A stretch of 64,000 nt of DNA from Dasysyrphus tricinctus (Eukaryota; Arthropoda; Insecta; Diptera; Syrphidae), in assembly GCA_963921185.1 (NCBI GenBank), contig OY992531.1:173115365-173179364 (forward strand), in the 5' to 3' direction. A program made the position numbers and the translations under genes. Numbering within the stretch: the stretch's first letter is position 1; the number at the start of each line of letters is the position of its first letter. This document shows, in pieces, positions 1 through 11,707 of this stretch. The notes beneath the pieces were generated by a model. The model was not told the origin of the DNA, did no database searches, and saw only the letters and a program-made list of their open reading frames with translations.

Positions 1-614
1 AGCCTCATAAGTTATGAGCCGTCGGTGAATACCGCCCTAAATATTTAATATTTTCGGTATGGAAAAAACGTTTTCCTCTTTTTTATCATTTTCCCGCTCG
101 GTGTTATTGCTTCCATAACCCCCACCTTTTATTTTGCGATTCGACATTTTTTTTTTGTATAAATTTATGAATTGAGATAAATTAATTTCACTGTTTTGAT
201 TTGTTTTTCAAACGCCAAATCAGGATTTTCAAATTTTGAACGATACAATTTGATATACAACAACAAACAGGAAACACATGCTGGCAAATGTCAAATTATT
301 GACATTCCGTATGTTTAAAATCGGTGTATAGTCAAGTTTAAACAATTTTACATCCGGATGTAATGTATTTTAAATCCACCGAGTTTAATGCGCGTTTTGA
401 GTGAATATTATGAACAAAAGTTTAAATTGAAAAGTTTAAAAAATGTGAGTTACTAGGACAGGTTTAAAATTCACTTAAACCTTACTTACACCTGGAGTGA
501 ATAATATAGCTGTAAGGTAGTCTAAGCTTGAACTCAGAAGTTCATATTCAAGCACAACAGTCACATAAAGAATTGGTTCCGCATTATTTAAGAAATGAAA
601 AACGTGAGGATAGT
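1..614. other. No gene seen; AT-rich flank
   Basis: This stretch is AT-rich, with no convincing ORF, RNA gene or terminal inverted repeat. The short motif TTTAAA recurs many times between 300 and 480, which is what base composition alone would give. It lies downstream of the minus-strand gene remnant that ends at 615. Confidence 0.5.
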
Positions 615-1388
615 TCAATCGAACATATCTGTATTCAATTTATCGATGGCATTCGGGCTCTCTCTTAAACCCTTCTCGATGGCAATCTTCATGTAGTCGA
701 ATTTATCGATTTTGAATCGCGTAAGCAAATGATACACTGCCATCTGAGCATAAAGTCGAGTATTGAAATTCGACCCCATTGTCCAACGCAAAAGGAGTGT
801 AATTAATTTACTGACAATCTCGTTACTACACTTATGGTGCGCACTGAACAGATACGATATGGCAAACAATGAACTTTGGCAACGGGTAGAGAGTTGAGCT
901 AGTTGTTCAATTTGATTGAATAGATCCTCCTCGCTTATGGTTGTTGCAACAAGGAACTCATTTAAGTAACATTTGTTTGATTATTTTCTTGAAGAACTGC
1001 ATATAAATAATATTCATCCCATGCAGGACATTCATAATTAAGAATGGTCAAAGCTTGGGCTATTCTCAACTTCATACGATGATGCTTGGAGTTTTCAAAG
1101 TATCGTGGTTTTCGTATGCTCATACTGACTCCTCCAGAAACATTCTACTAACCATTGGATATTCAAACCGATTGGCAAACAATTTTTGTCCAACCCTAGA
1201 TGTATATGTTGTGAAAGAATAAATGACAATTGGTTTTTCATTGTCGTTGTACCATTTTCCAAGAACTTAAAAAGTCTTGAAATTAAAATAAATTTTAAGT
1301 CTAACAAACCTTGAGCACATAATTGATAAAGATGACCATTAAAACTTGTTGCAATCAAAAGCGAATAGCCCATACAGAATTGATACAT
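615..1388 (-). pseudogene. Remnant of a host gene, possibly TARBP1-like RNA 2'-O-methyltransferase
   Basis: Read on the minus strand from about 1120 to 615, the sequence encodes a helical protein segment. It contains RMKLRIAQALTILN, then a frameshift near 975-990 just after NNQTNV, then YLNEFLVATTISEEDLFNQI, and later RWTMGSNFNTRLYAQ before a stop at 615. A further open stretch in another frame covers 1095-1388. From memory this pattern (K-RIAQAL, NNQ-NV-YL-EF, WTMG-NF--RLYAQ) resembles the helical region upstream of the SPOUT domain in TARBP1/Trm3-type tRNA ribose methyltransferases. I could not check this by a search. No SPOUT domain lies inside the window. The frameshift points to a pseudogene or fragment, although an assembly error in a live exon would look the same. 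The adjoining RTE insertion starts about 60 bp upstream of the ORF. Confidence 0.4.
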
Positions 1389-1454
1389 ATTTAATTTTAA
1401 TGAGCGAATATTTGAAGAATGACTTTTTTGATCATGGATGCCCTAAATTTTGTA

Positions 1455-3378
1455 TTGTTTTCGTTTTCCAACATGTGTAGATAGAAGGTTGGATGTTGTA
1501 GGAACTGGGGGCCTCGAGCTGTATCTTTTCCTACACATCAAGTGCTTACAATACCTCCAAGTTGGTAGCCGCCGGATACTGGTCATGGCTTTATGCCAGG
1601 ACTTGCTAAACTTGTAAGTGCGAATGCTGATCAAGGAAAGAATTGCAACATTAAACCCATGGCCCTACAGATTGGAGGTTAGTGCGTTGGGCTAACGACC
1701 CGACCACAGTAAAAAAAAACCAATTGTTATGAGAGAGACGCGGGAAGCCTCGGATAACAACCCCCCTCAAATGGCAACCAGACCCGGAACGAAAATGGAC
1801 TATGATCTACGAGTATGCACCTGGAATGTAAGGACACTCTAAACACCAGGTGCTACTCAAAAACTTGAATCTGTCCTCTCGCGGTACAAGGCAGACATTA
1901 CCGCGATCCAGGAGATACGATGGATAGGATCAGGTATAACGAAAAGAAAAGATTGCGACATTTATTACAGCTGTCACCAAAGACTGCACATGCTAGGATG
2001 CGGATTCGTCGTGGGAAATCGACTCAGATCGAAAGTCATCGATTTTAAGCCGATAAGCGATCGCCTGGCTGTGATCCGCATCAAAGCTACCTTCCAAAAC
2101 ATCAGCCTAATATGTGCACACGCCCCTACCGATGAAGCTGAGGAGTCTAACAAGGAGGAGTTTTACGACCTCCTGGACGGAGCCTACGGAGCCTGTCCGG
2201 AGTACGATGTCAAAGTCGTGCTCGGAGACTTCAATGCTAAAGTCGGAAGGGAAAACATCTTTGGCGGATTAGTTGGAAAGCACAGCCTCCACGAAACGAC
2301 AACAGACAACGGCTTCCGACTAATCGACTTTGCTGCAGCTCGTAATACGGTGATAAGAAGCACTAGGTTCCCCAGGCGAAGGATACACACAGCAACCTGG
2401 CGATCTCCAGATGGTCGAACCGCCAACCAAATCGACCACGTGCTAATTGGCGCAAACGGACGTGGACGTGCGAACTTTCCGAGGTGCAAACGTGGACTCT
2501 GACCACTTTCTTGTTGTGACAAAGTTCAGAGCCCAACTGTCCAATGAAAAGAAACCGAAGACCGCCCAAAGAAAGAAGTTCAACATCGCATGCCTTAGCA
2601 CATCTGAGAAAGCCAGAGACTACAGTGAGCAATTGACCGGAAAACTCTCTGCCGTACACCCAGCCACAAGCGTCAACAACCAGTGGAACCAGTATCGCGA
2701 CATTATTAAAGAGACAGCCGAGACCACCATAGGCTATCAACCACCCAGAATAAAGAACCCGTGGTATGATGATGAATGCGCGGTATTGAAGCAAGAGACG
2801 GAAAATGCACGAATGCAAATGCTGCAATGGAAAACAAGAGCAGCAAGAGAGGAGTACCGTGAAAAGAGAAGGAAAGAGAAAAAAACTCTGCGTAGAAAGA
2901 AAAGAGCATCCGCAGCGTCTCAGCTCAAGTATCTCGAAGAGTCCAGCACCGCCACCAACGCCCGCCGGTTCTACAAAACAGCCAAGCAACTGGCATCTGG
3001 TTATAGGACTGGCACGCAAGCTCTTCGAAACAGCGAAGGGAACCTAGTCACCGAAGCACAGGGAATTGTAGACGTGTTTAAGCAGCATTTCCAGCAGCTG
3101 CTTAGTGGGCATTATGTAGAGGAGGCGACAGGGGAACAAAGAAGCATTAGACCAGTCAATGAAGATCCAGTCCCAGCACCCAGTACTGAAGAGGTTAAGA
3201 AAGCCATCCACAAGCTTAAGAACAACAAATCCACCGGCTCAGATGGCCTACCAGCGGAACTCTTCAAGTATGGAGGAGATGTTCTGGTAGGGTGCATGCA
3301 CCAGCTCATCAACCAAGTTTGGGAGGAGGAAAGTATGCCCGACGACTGGTCAAATAGCTCCATATGCCCAATCTACAA
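1455..3378 (+). mobile_element. RTE-type non-LTR retrotransposon, 5' part (split element)
   Basis: This is the 5' portion of an RTE-like LINE whose 3' portion resumes at 8819. The 5' edge is approximate. The GC-richer sequence from about 1455 differs from the AT-rich flank, and a motif typical of the element's 5' UTR, GTGCGTTGGGCTAACGACCC, lies near 1680. The endonuclease gene starts inside it. A second copy of the family lies inverted at 20441-23710. The element is interrupted at 3378 by a CR1/Jockey-like LINE. Confidence 0.8.
1771..3373 (+). pseudogene. RTE-like ORF, apurinic-type endonuclease and start of reverse transcriptase (broken)
   Basis: The ATG at 1771 begins the frame MATRPGTKMDYDLRVCTWNV. 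An in-frame TAA at 1840-1842 interrupts it straight after the endonuclease motif CTWNVRTL. The frame then stays open to 2502, with the EN motifs TAIQEIRW, ICAHAPTDEAEE, VLGDFNAKVG and NQIDHVLI. A frameshift near 2445-2460 moves the reading to a frame open up to 3448, which includes DVRTFRGANVDSDHFLVV (the EN C-terminal SDH motif), a lysine/arginine-rich linker, and the RT-proximal STGSDGLPAELFK. The RTE coding sequence stops at ICPIY, where the nested LINE enters; codons 3374 to 3448 are foreign. The endonuclease nicks target DNA for target-primed reverse transcription. The domain is recognisable but cannot be made as one protein here. Confidence 0.8.
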
Positions 3379-3741
3379 TCTACAATCTTCGTCGTGTGTC
3401 GCCGCCAAGTACAGACGTGTTTTAATTTGCTCTTACCAATTCAATTAATATTTAAATTCTTTTAATTTACCATAATTCAGTTTGCTTACCCCTGCACTTA
3501 TAATCACAAACTTTTTGACCCAAATTCTTTGACTTTTCTTTTCATCGCTGCTACCGCAGTCAATTGGTTTTGAAAATTTGTGCTTACCTGCGTGAAATAC
3601 TTGTAACAGTTTCATTGTAACAGATCAAATTTTACATACTTTTTTGTTTTTGTTTGCAAATTCCCTGACCTGCTCTGGTTTTTAATTAAACAATTTAATT
3701 CTGTGACCTCATTAGTTAAAAAAAAGTAAACAAATCGAATA

Positions 3742-5714
3742 ATGGATAGCAACTGCTGTGATTACTCAAAGTGTGCGATCGATGGTAAAATTGCTGACCG
3801 AGTGGTTTGTCACGGCCTATGTGGAAAGTCGTATCACCCCACATGCACTGGTTTAAATAAAAGGTCTATCCCTCATATTAAAGACTACCTCAACAACTTT
3901 GTTTTTTATTGTGACGAATGCAAAGTAATATCCCTTTCCCATGTGTTGCTCGCGGTAAAATGCCTAAGTGACTCTATTCAATCAATCTCTACAGATAATG
4001 ACTCATTTCATAAACACGTCATTGGCCAGTTAAATCTTCTTGACGATTTCTCCAATAATATTGAAACCGTAAATAACACTGTGGAAAGTTATGGCAAACG
4101 TTGCCTCGAAAAACACGCACTTATCGAAAAAGAACTTGCGATTCTGACCCATAACAATGAAAACTCGGATGATATTACTTGTGCCATCAACAAATTAAAT
4201 CGTGCTATGAAATCCAGCCTCTCTAGTTTCCCTAAGTCACAACCTTTCATGGATTTGAGCAACAGTATAAGCTCCATACGAACAGACCTGGACGTTCACC
4301 TTCAAACTTCGTCTCAAGCTACTTCATTCGTTTTTCGTCAACTCTCTCCTGGGCTTATTGATCTCGTTTCCAAAACAATCGATATCAGCAATGACCTTGC
4401 CGCAGCGCGTATTTCCATTGGCCTCCAACAAAATTGCTGAAATTCCCGATCACATTTCAACCCACCACATCCATCGATAACACGTCTATCCTCGCAGAAA
4501 TGACCAATCATTCCGATAGTCATACATACCCACTCTCACTCCCTGCCTTACCACAGATCAACCATATCGCGTCTCCTGAAGCGGACGAGCCAACTATTAG
4601 TCGACTTGGGACAACATGGGCCATCTCCGAGTGGAATAATAGGATCAAGAAGTTGAACAAAAATGCTGAATACACTCCCTTTTTCATAAAAGGCACCCCT
4701 AAAAGAGCGGACGTTCCTTGGATCAGAAAGTCTTTCCTCCAGAAGTATGCTATCAGCCTAGGAGAGTGTAAGAAAGTTTCTTCTTCCAGCTTTAAGATCT
4801 TGGTTCCCTCCGAATACGAATGGCTGTTTTCTTCGTCCCGCAACGCCTGTATAGGTAAAGCCAAAATTCACAAATGGATTAATCATTCTAACAATAAGAG
4901 TCATGAACAACCTAACACTGTAAATGACCCATCCACCAGACACACTGGTCCAAATTGGAGTTTCAAAACTAACATTTTCCCTAATTTTTCTCCTCTTATT
5001 GGTCCCAAAACATCAGTTAATCCTCTGTTTATAAGACAAAAACGCGTATCTTTTAACCTTGAACCATCTTCTAATACTCCTGCTTCCTCTTACTCCTCCT
5101 CTAACCAACCAATACAAAAACGTGTGTCATTTAACCTTGAACCTTCTTCTAATACTCCTGTTTCCTCTAACTCCTCCTCAAACAACCATTACCCAAACTT
5201 CATACACTCTCATACCTTAAACCCTCCTGCTAGCTCTACTGATCATCACGAATCTTATATCACTCCAAGGAAAACCCCTGATCCCCCTTCTCTATCTGCT
5301 CACCCCCCAATTTTTGATCCAATGCTTCCTCCTTCTGTTAAGCTTACTTCAAGATTTTCTATACAATCTCCTATGTCAAATGACCTAGATGGCCGTTATA
5401 TGATGGCTCGTTTACGAGACAGTAAACTTTTTGACAACGTTCGGCTTTATCTAGCGTATTTATTTGACAAACCAGACTCTGTTTGTATTGAAGGTAAAAC
5501 TAAAACAAATCTAATAGTATCTATTCAAAAAGAAGGCCTTCCAACAGACCCTGCCTGCCTTCGTAAGATCTATATCCGTTACCATGAAGGCTTCAACATT
5601 TCTCCCGCTACAGTCACTAGAGACCTTGCAACGTATGCCTCTCACATCGGTTCTAAGCGCACTTCATATCTTCAAAATACACGCAACACTTTTAAAAATT
5701 ATTATAGACCCTAA
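3742..5714 (+). pseudogene. LINE ORF1 with PHD-type zinc finger (frameshifted)
   Basis: The ATG at 3742 opens a 232-codon frame. Its first 60 residues carry a PHD-like zinc-binding pattern, CHGLCGKSYHPTC followed by FYCDEC. A weakly helical region follows. The frame closes with TGA at 4438-4440, and coding resumes in a different frame from about 4434 (no ATG there) to 5714. It then continues with WAISEWNNRIKKLNKNAEY, a basic region, a Ser/Thr/Pro-rich linker, and a 26-residue direct repeat (period 78 bp, starting at 5043 and 5121). CR1-group ORF1 proteins bind the element RNA and often carry PHD fingers. The overlap of the two frames suggests one ancestral ORF broken by a small indel. Confidence 0.7.
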
Positions 5715-5716
5715 CT

Positions 5717-8519
5717 AGTCCCCTGTATTTTGTCTCTTTACTACCAGAACGTAAGGGGCCTTCGTACCAAAACGACGTCTGTTTATATTAATTCTCAAAA
5801 ACTTCCATATGATGTCTTTGCTTTAACCGAAACTAACCTTTGCCCCTCTATCCTCAACGAAGAACTATGTATTTTCTTCCGAATTTGCCGTCTTTCGTGC
5901 TGATGGTCATAGGTAACCAAAATGATATCTCTGGCCGCGGTGTTCTTTTAGCAGTACACAATCGTTTTGATGCTTGCCTAATCAAAAAGTCTTGCGCATC
6001 TTCGTTTGAATTTGTGTGCGTAAAAACATCTCTGAAAAATCGGAATTTATACTTTGTTTGCTGCTATATTCGCCCTTCGCAGCAAACCCAAGCCTACCAA
6101 CTTGCTGTTGATGAAATCGACTCCCTTATTGAAGTCGCAGATCCCCTAGATGATTTTATTATTGTTGGTGACTTCAACCTCCCACAACTGCGTTGGGCTC
6201 CGTCAGATGATGAAGCATCTTTTATACCTGTTAATGCCTCCTCTGAAAAGGAGCTCCTACTTACCGATCGGTTTTTCGACTTAAGTCTTTTCCAGGTTAG
6301 TGGCATTACTAACAACTTAGGGAGGCAGCTTGACTTAATTTTTTCATCTGATGCCGGTAATTCCCTTGTTTCCCTAAGCTGTCATTTACTCTCTACCCTC
6401 GACAGCTTCCATCCTCCGCTTTCCTTCACATTTTCCTTTGAACCTGATAAAGACTCAATACTGTTTGAAAAATCTTTCTTTTTCAATTTCCGCAACGCTG
6501 ACTTCGTTTATCTTAATAATCTAATCAAAAATATTGATTTCTGTTCCTTCCTGAATAATAATAATTCAATCGATATCGCCTTGGAATTTTTCTACAAGTC
6601 TATCTTTAACTGTCTTGTACAGGCGGTCCCCTACGTACCCCGTAAAAATGTCTCCTCTTCCCCTCCTTGGTATAATAAAGAACTGCGTACCCTTCGTAAT
6701 GTCAGAAACAAACTATAGAAAACTTTCCTGCAATCCAAGTCTGCTTTCGACTTCTCGAACTATCAGCAAGCTCAATGCCGCTTCTCCGCCCTCTGCGAAT
6801 TTCTTTACCTTGAATACGTTGACAGCATGCAAGACTGCCTGATCTCTGATCCTAGACGCTTCTATCAATTCACTAACGTCAAACGTAAGTCCGATGGCTT
6901 TCCCTCAGCTCTTAAATTCCTGGACACGACATCTGCCGACCCTAAAATTATCACATACCTTTTTGCCTCCTTTTTCAGGCAGTCGTACAGTGATCACCCA
7001 CAAGAACCTGACCACTGTTTTTTTAGCTACCTTAAAAGTACCCCACAGACCTCCCTTGCCACAGTTGAAATTAGTGTTGATGTCATCATCAAAAAGATAA
7101 GTTTGCTTAAGGATGACTTCTCTCCTGGTCCAGATGGTCTACCTGCCATATTCTTAAAAAAATGTGCTAACTCCCTCTGCCAGCCACTTGCAGCATTATT
7201 CCGCCTTTCACTTTCTCAAGCCATATTCCCAAAATTATTCTTTTATTTTTCCCGTTCATAAAAAAGGTGTAAAGAACGATATTGCTAATTACCGTCCCAT
7301 AGCCAAACTTTCTTCTATCCCTAAGCTTTTCGAAAGTATTGTGTACGACTCTCTTTACTTTCACTGCAAATCTATCTTTTCTCCACAACAGCATGGCTTT
7401 TTAAAAGGCCGATCTACCACAACAAACCTTACGGAATTCGTTTCTAAGACTCTAAATGCATTAGAGAGAGGAAATGAAGTGCACGTTATAACCACAGATT
7501 TTAGTAAAGCTTTCGACAAAATATGTCATCAAATTATTTACCTTAAGCTAAGAGCCCTCGGTTTTCCACCCTTTTTCATCTCATGGCTGAGTTCATACCT
7601 AGAGAACCGCCAATATAGAGTTATATTTAGATTTTCAGTCTCCGATCCCATTTATGCTACTTCGGATGTTCCTCAAGGGAGTCACCTCGGACCTTTGATC
7701 TTTGTCTTAACAATAAACGACGTCATCAATGTAATTAATAATTCAAATCTCTCCATATACGCTGATGATATGAAAATAATTAAGGTCATTTCTACTCCCT
7801 CTGACTCTCTTTCACTTCAAAACGATCTTATTTCATTCCAAACCTGGTGCGACAAAAATTTTTTAGAACTTAATGTTGCTAAATGCCAGTTCATAACTTT
7901 CTCCCGAAAGCGATTACCCCTACATTCCCGAACCTATTACTTTCATGATGTAGCTATTCCATCTGTTTGTTCTATACGAGACTTAAGAGTAATTTGCGAC
8001 AGTCAGCTAAACTTTCGTGCCCATTTTGACCATATAATTAACAAGGCCAATTCTTCACTCGGCTTCATAAAACGTTGGTCTAAGGAATTCTCGAACTCTT
8101 ATGTCACTAAGTCCCTCTACATAACTTCTGTTAGACCCCTCCTTGAATACGCTAGCCAAGTTTGGTCGCCATATCAGAACTGTCATTCCCAAAGAATTGA
8201 AGCTGTGCAACGTAGGTTTCTTCAATTTGCCCTCCGCGGTCTTCCTTGGTCTGATAATCTCATCTTACCCCCTTATGAAGATCGATTAAAATTGATCAAT
8301 TTGCCAACCTTAAAAAAACGTCGAGAATATGCTGACATACTTTTTCTGCACCAGCTCCTCGCTGGGACTATTGATTCTTCCTATCTTTTGGAAATGATTC
8401 CTATTACTACTAACCCACGTTCTCTCAGATCCACTTCTCTCTTCCGCCTTTCTCATCATCGCACAAGCTATGGTCGGTTTGAACCAATCTCAAGAATGTT
8501 GCGTCTAGCCAATATATAA
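5717..8519 (+). pseudogene. LINE ORF2, endonuclease and reverse transcriptase (three breaks)
   Basis: The endonuclease start is visible at about 5730 as LYYQNVRGLRTK and then TETNLCPS. A frameshift near 5860 follows, after which the frame open from 5840 carries the EN motifs GVLLAVHNRF, IVGDFNLPQLRW and LDLIFSSD. An in-frame TAG at 6716-6718 ends this frame, which reopens and runs to 7261. A frameshift near 7230 leads to the RT frame ending at 8519. RT motifs seen are NYRPIAKL, HGFLKGRSTTTNL, TTDFSKAFDK (catalytic Asp), SDVPQGSHLGPL and YADDMKII (catalytic DD). The C-terminus ends GRFEPISRMLRLANI. The protein would nick DNA and copy the LINE RNA. As it stands it is inactive. Confidence 0.85.
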
Positions 8520-8818
8520 CTAGCCAAAATATAACTTCCATATCAGTTCTTCCTCACTCCGAACCTCTCTTTATAACTCGTCCTAATTTCAAAGCCCCTG
8601 TTGTCTTTAATTTATTTTTAGAATTTATTTTTAAGTTTTTTTATGTAAAAAAAAACTGGTGGGTGGGCCTACGGGCCCAGATCAATAATAAAAGAAATAA
8701 AATTAAAATTAAAAAAAAAAACAACGAAAAACCCACTATAGAATTAAGTTTAGATTTAAGTTTAGAATTAAGTAGACACTTAAGTGCACGCTTGTATTTA
8801 GCTAAATAAATAAATAAA

Positions 8819-10190
8819 TACAAAAAAGGCGATCCTATGTCCTGCAAGAACTACAGAGGCATATCCCTGCTTAATGTTGCCTACAAGATCCTATCCAACG
8901 TACTATGTGAGCGTCTAAAACCTTTCTGCAACACTATGATCGGCACGTACCAGTGTGGCTTCAGGCCAGGCAGATCAACGATAGACCAAATCTTCACATT
9001 GAGGCAAATCCTGGAAAAGACCAACGAATTTCAAGTCGAGACCCACCACCTATTCATCGACTTCAAAGCCGCATATGATAGCATAAGTCGCCAAGAGCTT
9101 CTACTGGCGATGTCGGAACTCGGGATCCCGAAAAACTGATCCAGCTATGCCGCATGACGTTACAAAATACGCGGTGCAACGTGCAAATGGGTAACAGCTC
9201 ATCCGAGTTATTCCAGACGTGTACAGGGTTCAGACAAGGAGATGCGCTATCATGTGATTTCTTCAACCTAGTCCTGGAGCAGATAGTGCGCAAGAGTGGT
9301 GTTAACATGGAAGGCACTATCTTTAACAGGTCTTCTCAACTGCTTGGTTATGCGGACGACATCGACATCATCGGCCGTTCCAAGAGAGCTGTACTTGAAG
9401 CATTCACAGCTATTGATGAACAGGCGAAACGCGTTGGTCTTGAAGTGAATGAGGACAAAACAAAGAATATGCTATCAACAAACAAAGCCTCATCTGTCCA
9501 TCGCCTAGGACAAAACGTCACTGTTGGTAGCAGTAATTTCGAGGTAGTCGAGGAATTCACCTACCTCGGAACAAACATCAATCCCACGAACGACACCTTA
9601 GTGGAAATCCGACGAAGAATTACCCTAGCGAACCGCTGCTACTTCGGTTTGGCCAAACAAATGGGTTCAAAACTCCTTTCTCGAAAGACAAAGTGCACGC
9701 TATACAAAACTCTAATTTTACCAGTTCTACTCTACGGCGCCGAGTGCTGGACGATAAGTAAAAAAGGGGAATTGATCCTGGGCACTTTCGAGAGAAAAAT
9801 TCTACGACGGATATTTGGTCCTATATGCGAAGAGGGCGACTGGAGGAGAAGATTTAATCGTGAACTGTACGAGCTGTACCAAGATGTGGATGTAGTCCAA
9901 AGAGCCAAAACACGTCGACTACATTGGCTCGGCCACATCGAGCGAATGGACAACAACGCTCCAGCCAAGAAAATCTTCGAATGCCAGCCCCCAGGTTCGA
10001 GACGACCAGGAAGACCGAGCCTCCGCTATAGGGACCAGGCGGTCACAGACGCAAGAGCGCTTGGTCTCGACGACTGGAGGGAGCGTGCGAGGGACCGCAG
10101 CTGATGGAAGACCGCAATATCTCAGGCAGAGACCCTTCATGGATCGGGAGCCGGATAAGTGAGTAAGTAAGTAAGTAAGTAGATAGATTG
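8819..10190 (+). mobile_element. RTE-type LINE, 3' part with GTAA tail
   Basis: This continues the element that begins near 1455, after the nested LINE. It holds most of the reverse transcriptase and ends at about 10158-10182 in a tandem of GTAA. Short tandem tails in place of poly(A) are usual in the RTE clade. Confidence 0.8.
8826..10104 (+). pseudogene. RTE-like reverse transcriptase, C-terminal part (one frameshift)
   Basis: The frame resumes with KKGDPMSCKNYRGISLLNVA. It contains YQCGFRPGRSTIDQIF and HHLFIDFKAAYDSI (the first catalytic Asp) and stops at 9136 after GIPKN. A one-base change near 9133-9140 shifts coding into the frame running to 10104. That frame has FRQGDALSCDFFN, LLGYADDIDIIGRS (the catalytic DD), VNEDKTKNMLS and the clade-typical C-terminal block RLHWLGHIERMD. 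The family relative at 20503-21924 reads through the same place without a break, so the shift is a lesion of this copy. The next codons after the stop at 10102-10104 still look family-like. Confidence 0.85.
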
Positions 10191-11568
10191 GTTTCAAATC
10201 CATGCATTTAAGAATGTCCATTATTCGAGGGTTCGGCTCTGTTGATTTCATGCACAGTTGTAATTGTTTTTTTTTACGTCGTACTGCACAGTAAATTATC
10301 TTTGTAGCTGGTTGAGATTTGCTGAAACTAGTATTAAAATATTTGTTTTATTATTTTAATACCCTTTAAGCGTGGTACACATTATCAAACCTGAGTGTCA
10401 GCCATGTTGGATATCAAACCGAACTGACAATGTGTACACGCTGAATGATGGTTTGACACTCAGAACTGCCTGCTCACAAAATTTGTTGATACTGCGTGAC
10501 AACCCTTGGTTTGCTGGGTGGTTGCTTGATGATGTGTACACAATTTCATTCATGAGCCGTCATTCACGGAACAAAACAAGATTTTTTATAGCGAATCAGT
10601 GGAAAAAGTGCAAACAAAATAAGAAAAAGCTCGTGTGTGTCACTAAACTTTCCAGGACTTGACACCGGTAAATTGCAAGTACGGCTGGAGGAAGTATCTG
10701 ATTTAGCTGGTGAAGGACTTGTTCGCTAAAAACGAGGAAGATGAAAAGATTTTTTAATAGTCGATAAAGTGATGTTAAGTGTTCAAGATACAACTTTACC
10801 AATAATTATTCCAACACGGAGTGTAAAGTGATGATGGTCCAGGTATTGTTCAATTTTTTAATTTCCAGTTCAACGTCAGCAGTTGTTTGTCAATCGAAAT
10901 GGCTATTCTTGTGAGGATAGACTTTTGTAATATCAAAGCTGAAACAAAGTTCAAAAGAAAAAAATGAACAAAATATGAGAACTTTCGTGGCTTCGTCTCC
11001 ATAAAAGGTATCATAACCAGATATTGTCTAACAGATAAGCACGCAACTGGGATTGAAGGTCTTTCAAGCGATTGCTGCGGACGCTGTATGGATCTGTGTT
11101 TTGCCCCTCGAAGTCACCTTATCTTACCTCTGCTAATCCTTTTAAGTTCTTTCCAACGTCGTTTCGATCCATTATGTTTAAGATTTTGTATGGAATATTT
11201 ATGCAATCTTCCCGAATCACCAGTTTTAAATAATACGTAGATCAAAAGAATTGGAAGCGAAAAGAAAATTGGGAAAAGTAAATGTAAATAAAAATGGAAA
11301 TTGAAAACGCAAAACATTAAAACTGTTTAATTTAAAAAAGAAAGGATATAGCTTTTTAAAGTTTAGATTTGTATTTGTTCTTTAAAAATAGATAATTAGC
11401 TGACAACAAGCTGCAAACCCAATTGTCAAAAGTTACACATTTTTTCTGTTTTGCTCCAACAAGCGCTGGTGGCGCTTAGTTGTTGAAGATGAACCATCGT
11501 GAGTTGGCTACTGGCAGTCCATATATAGTATGTCAATGATCCTGTTCTCAATTCATTAAGCATCAGTT
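10191..11568. other. Non-coding; possible short TIR element at 10372-10545
   Basis: No convincing gene is present. The sequences TGGTACACATTATCAAACC near 10375 and TTGATGATGTGTACACAA near 10530 are partly inverted to each other. An internal inverted match lies at 10425-10465, around the palindrome GTGTACAC. This suggests a short degenerate TIR element of about 170 bp. The rest is AT-rich, with only short ORFs on either strand. Confidence 0.35.
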
Positions 11569-11689
11569 TGCTGATACGAAGCTTAAATATTTAAGTAGAA
11601 CATTAGAGCTTATGTGACAGTTTACGCAGAGGAAAAAGTAGAACATAAGGAATTAAGTAGAACATAAATGCTTAAGTTTCGTATCAGCA
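11569..11689. repeat. Short palindromic TIR element (121 bp)
   Basis: TGCTGATACGAAGCTTAA at the left is inverted at the right as TTAAGTTTCGTATCAGCA. The same terminal motif reappears at both ends of the next element, so the two belong to one family. No ORF is present. Confidence 0.6.
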
Positions 11690-11707
11690 CACGGGTCTTA
11701 GGCCCAT

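Larger units (their letters stand above)
3379..8818 (+). mobile_element. CR1/Jockey-like LINE inserted into the RTE element
   Basis: This is a 5.4-kb LINE on the same strand as the RTE it disrupts. The RTE reading frame breaks after the codons for ICPIY and resumes at 8819 as YKKGDPMSCKNYRG. The bases TACAA occur on both sides (3374-3378 and 8819-8823) and probably form the target duplication. The element ends in an AAAT tandem tail (8805-8820), as expected for target-primed retrotransposition. It has two ORF regions: a PHD-finger ORF1 (3742-5714) and an endonuclease-RT ORF2 (5717-8519). The clade call is uncertain. The PHD finger in ORF1 and the VPQGSHLGPL motif in RT fit the CR1/Jockey group. 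Confidence 0.85.

Noticed and set aside
2363..3019. 218-codon minus-strand ORF
   Set aside because: It lies antisense to the RTE endonuclease and linker coding region and has the Leu/Ser-rich composition of a shadow frame.
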